Source: an uncultured Clostridia bacterium (GTDB lineage: Bacteria; Bacillota; Clostridia; Oscillospirales; Acutalibacteraceae). Taken from it: a stretch of 57,486 bases of DNA. Numbering within the stretch: position 1 is the stretch's first letter; each line of letters opens with the position of its first letter. The position numbers and the translations under genes are program-made. Below, in pieces: positions 57,108 through 57,486 of the stretch. The notes beneath the pieces were generated by a model that was given only the letters and a program-made list of their open reading frames with translations, ran no database searches and was not told the origin of the DNA. The stretch spans positions 1 through 57,486 of the forward strand of contig CAMGDG010000002.1 in the NCBI GenBank assembly GCA_946041635.1. The letters are read 5' to 3'.

Positions 57108-57486
57108 ATGATATCTCTTATTATCGGACACAAAGGAACAGGAAAAACAAAGGTGCTTGTTGATTGCGTTAATGACGCAGTACACAGTTCAAGCGGAAAT
57201 GTCGTATGTGTAGAAAAGGAAACAAAGCTTACATACGATGTAAACTACCGTGCAAGACTTGTGGCAACAGATACTTTCTCAGTTTCGGGATATGACGCAT
57301 TTTACGGCTTTTTGAGCGGTATTTGCGCAGGGGATCACGATATTACCGATATCTTTGTTGATGCAACTTTCAGAATTGCGGCAAACAGAGACGGAGATGC
57401 TCTTGCAGCTTTCCTTAAAAAGGTTGATGACCTTTCAAAAATTTCAGATACAAAGTTTACTTTCACAATTTCAACCGATTTGGAAA
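57108..57486 (+). CDS. P-loop NTPase-like protein, truncated by window end
   Basis: MISLIIGHKGTGKTKVLVDCVNDAVHSSSGNVVCVEKETK (Walker A GHKGTGKT); RBS AGGAGG; open to the window end. Confidence 0.8.
   Translation, partial: MISLIIGHKGTGKTKVLVDCVNDAVHSSSGNVVCVEKETKLTYDVNYRARLVATDTFSVSGYDAFYGFLSGICAGDHDITDIFVDATFRIAANRDGDALAAFLKKVDDLSKISDTKFTFTISTDLE

Overview
The window looks like a chromosomal contig from an anaerobic Clostridia/Oscillospirales-type Firmicute (inferred from gene content and style, not proven). Bases 1-19 match the Tn5/Nextera mosaic end exactly, so the left edge is probably a library artefact. About 44 protein genes are supported, mostly core metabolism: ABC/FtsX exporter, GGDEF protein, methylthioadenosine/deoxyadenosine-type salvage (deaminase, PNP, MtnA), glnA plus a three-part glutamate synthase, two Fe-ADHs, a MerR/ADH/flavoprotein locus, tandem FemAB, LysR/YeiH, a SCIFF RiPP maturase with a 49-aa Cys-rich precursor missing from the ORF track, nadBC-folC, GH38/GH2 enzymes, pyk, Rrf2/split metH, nifS-nifU-nadA-mnmA, mtaB, dac and pgi. 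There is one clear tRNA (Arg-ACG, minus strand). The most unusual non-coding signals are two arrays of consecutive, sequence-unrelated hairpins at 26451-26652 and 52733-52928. Each has four linkers in one orientation (TGATAT-like) and then four inverted ones (ATATCA). Other notable signals are an 18-bp duplication of the tRNA-Arg 3' end, a REP/BIME-like and MITE-like intergenic region at 49824-50140, a promoter-proximal terminator in the glnA leader, and a MerR-type promoter with a 19-bp spacer. Most short ORFs antisense to or inside the long genes are judged spurious. No searches or folding programs were run.
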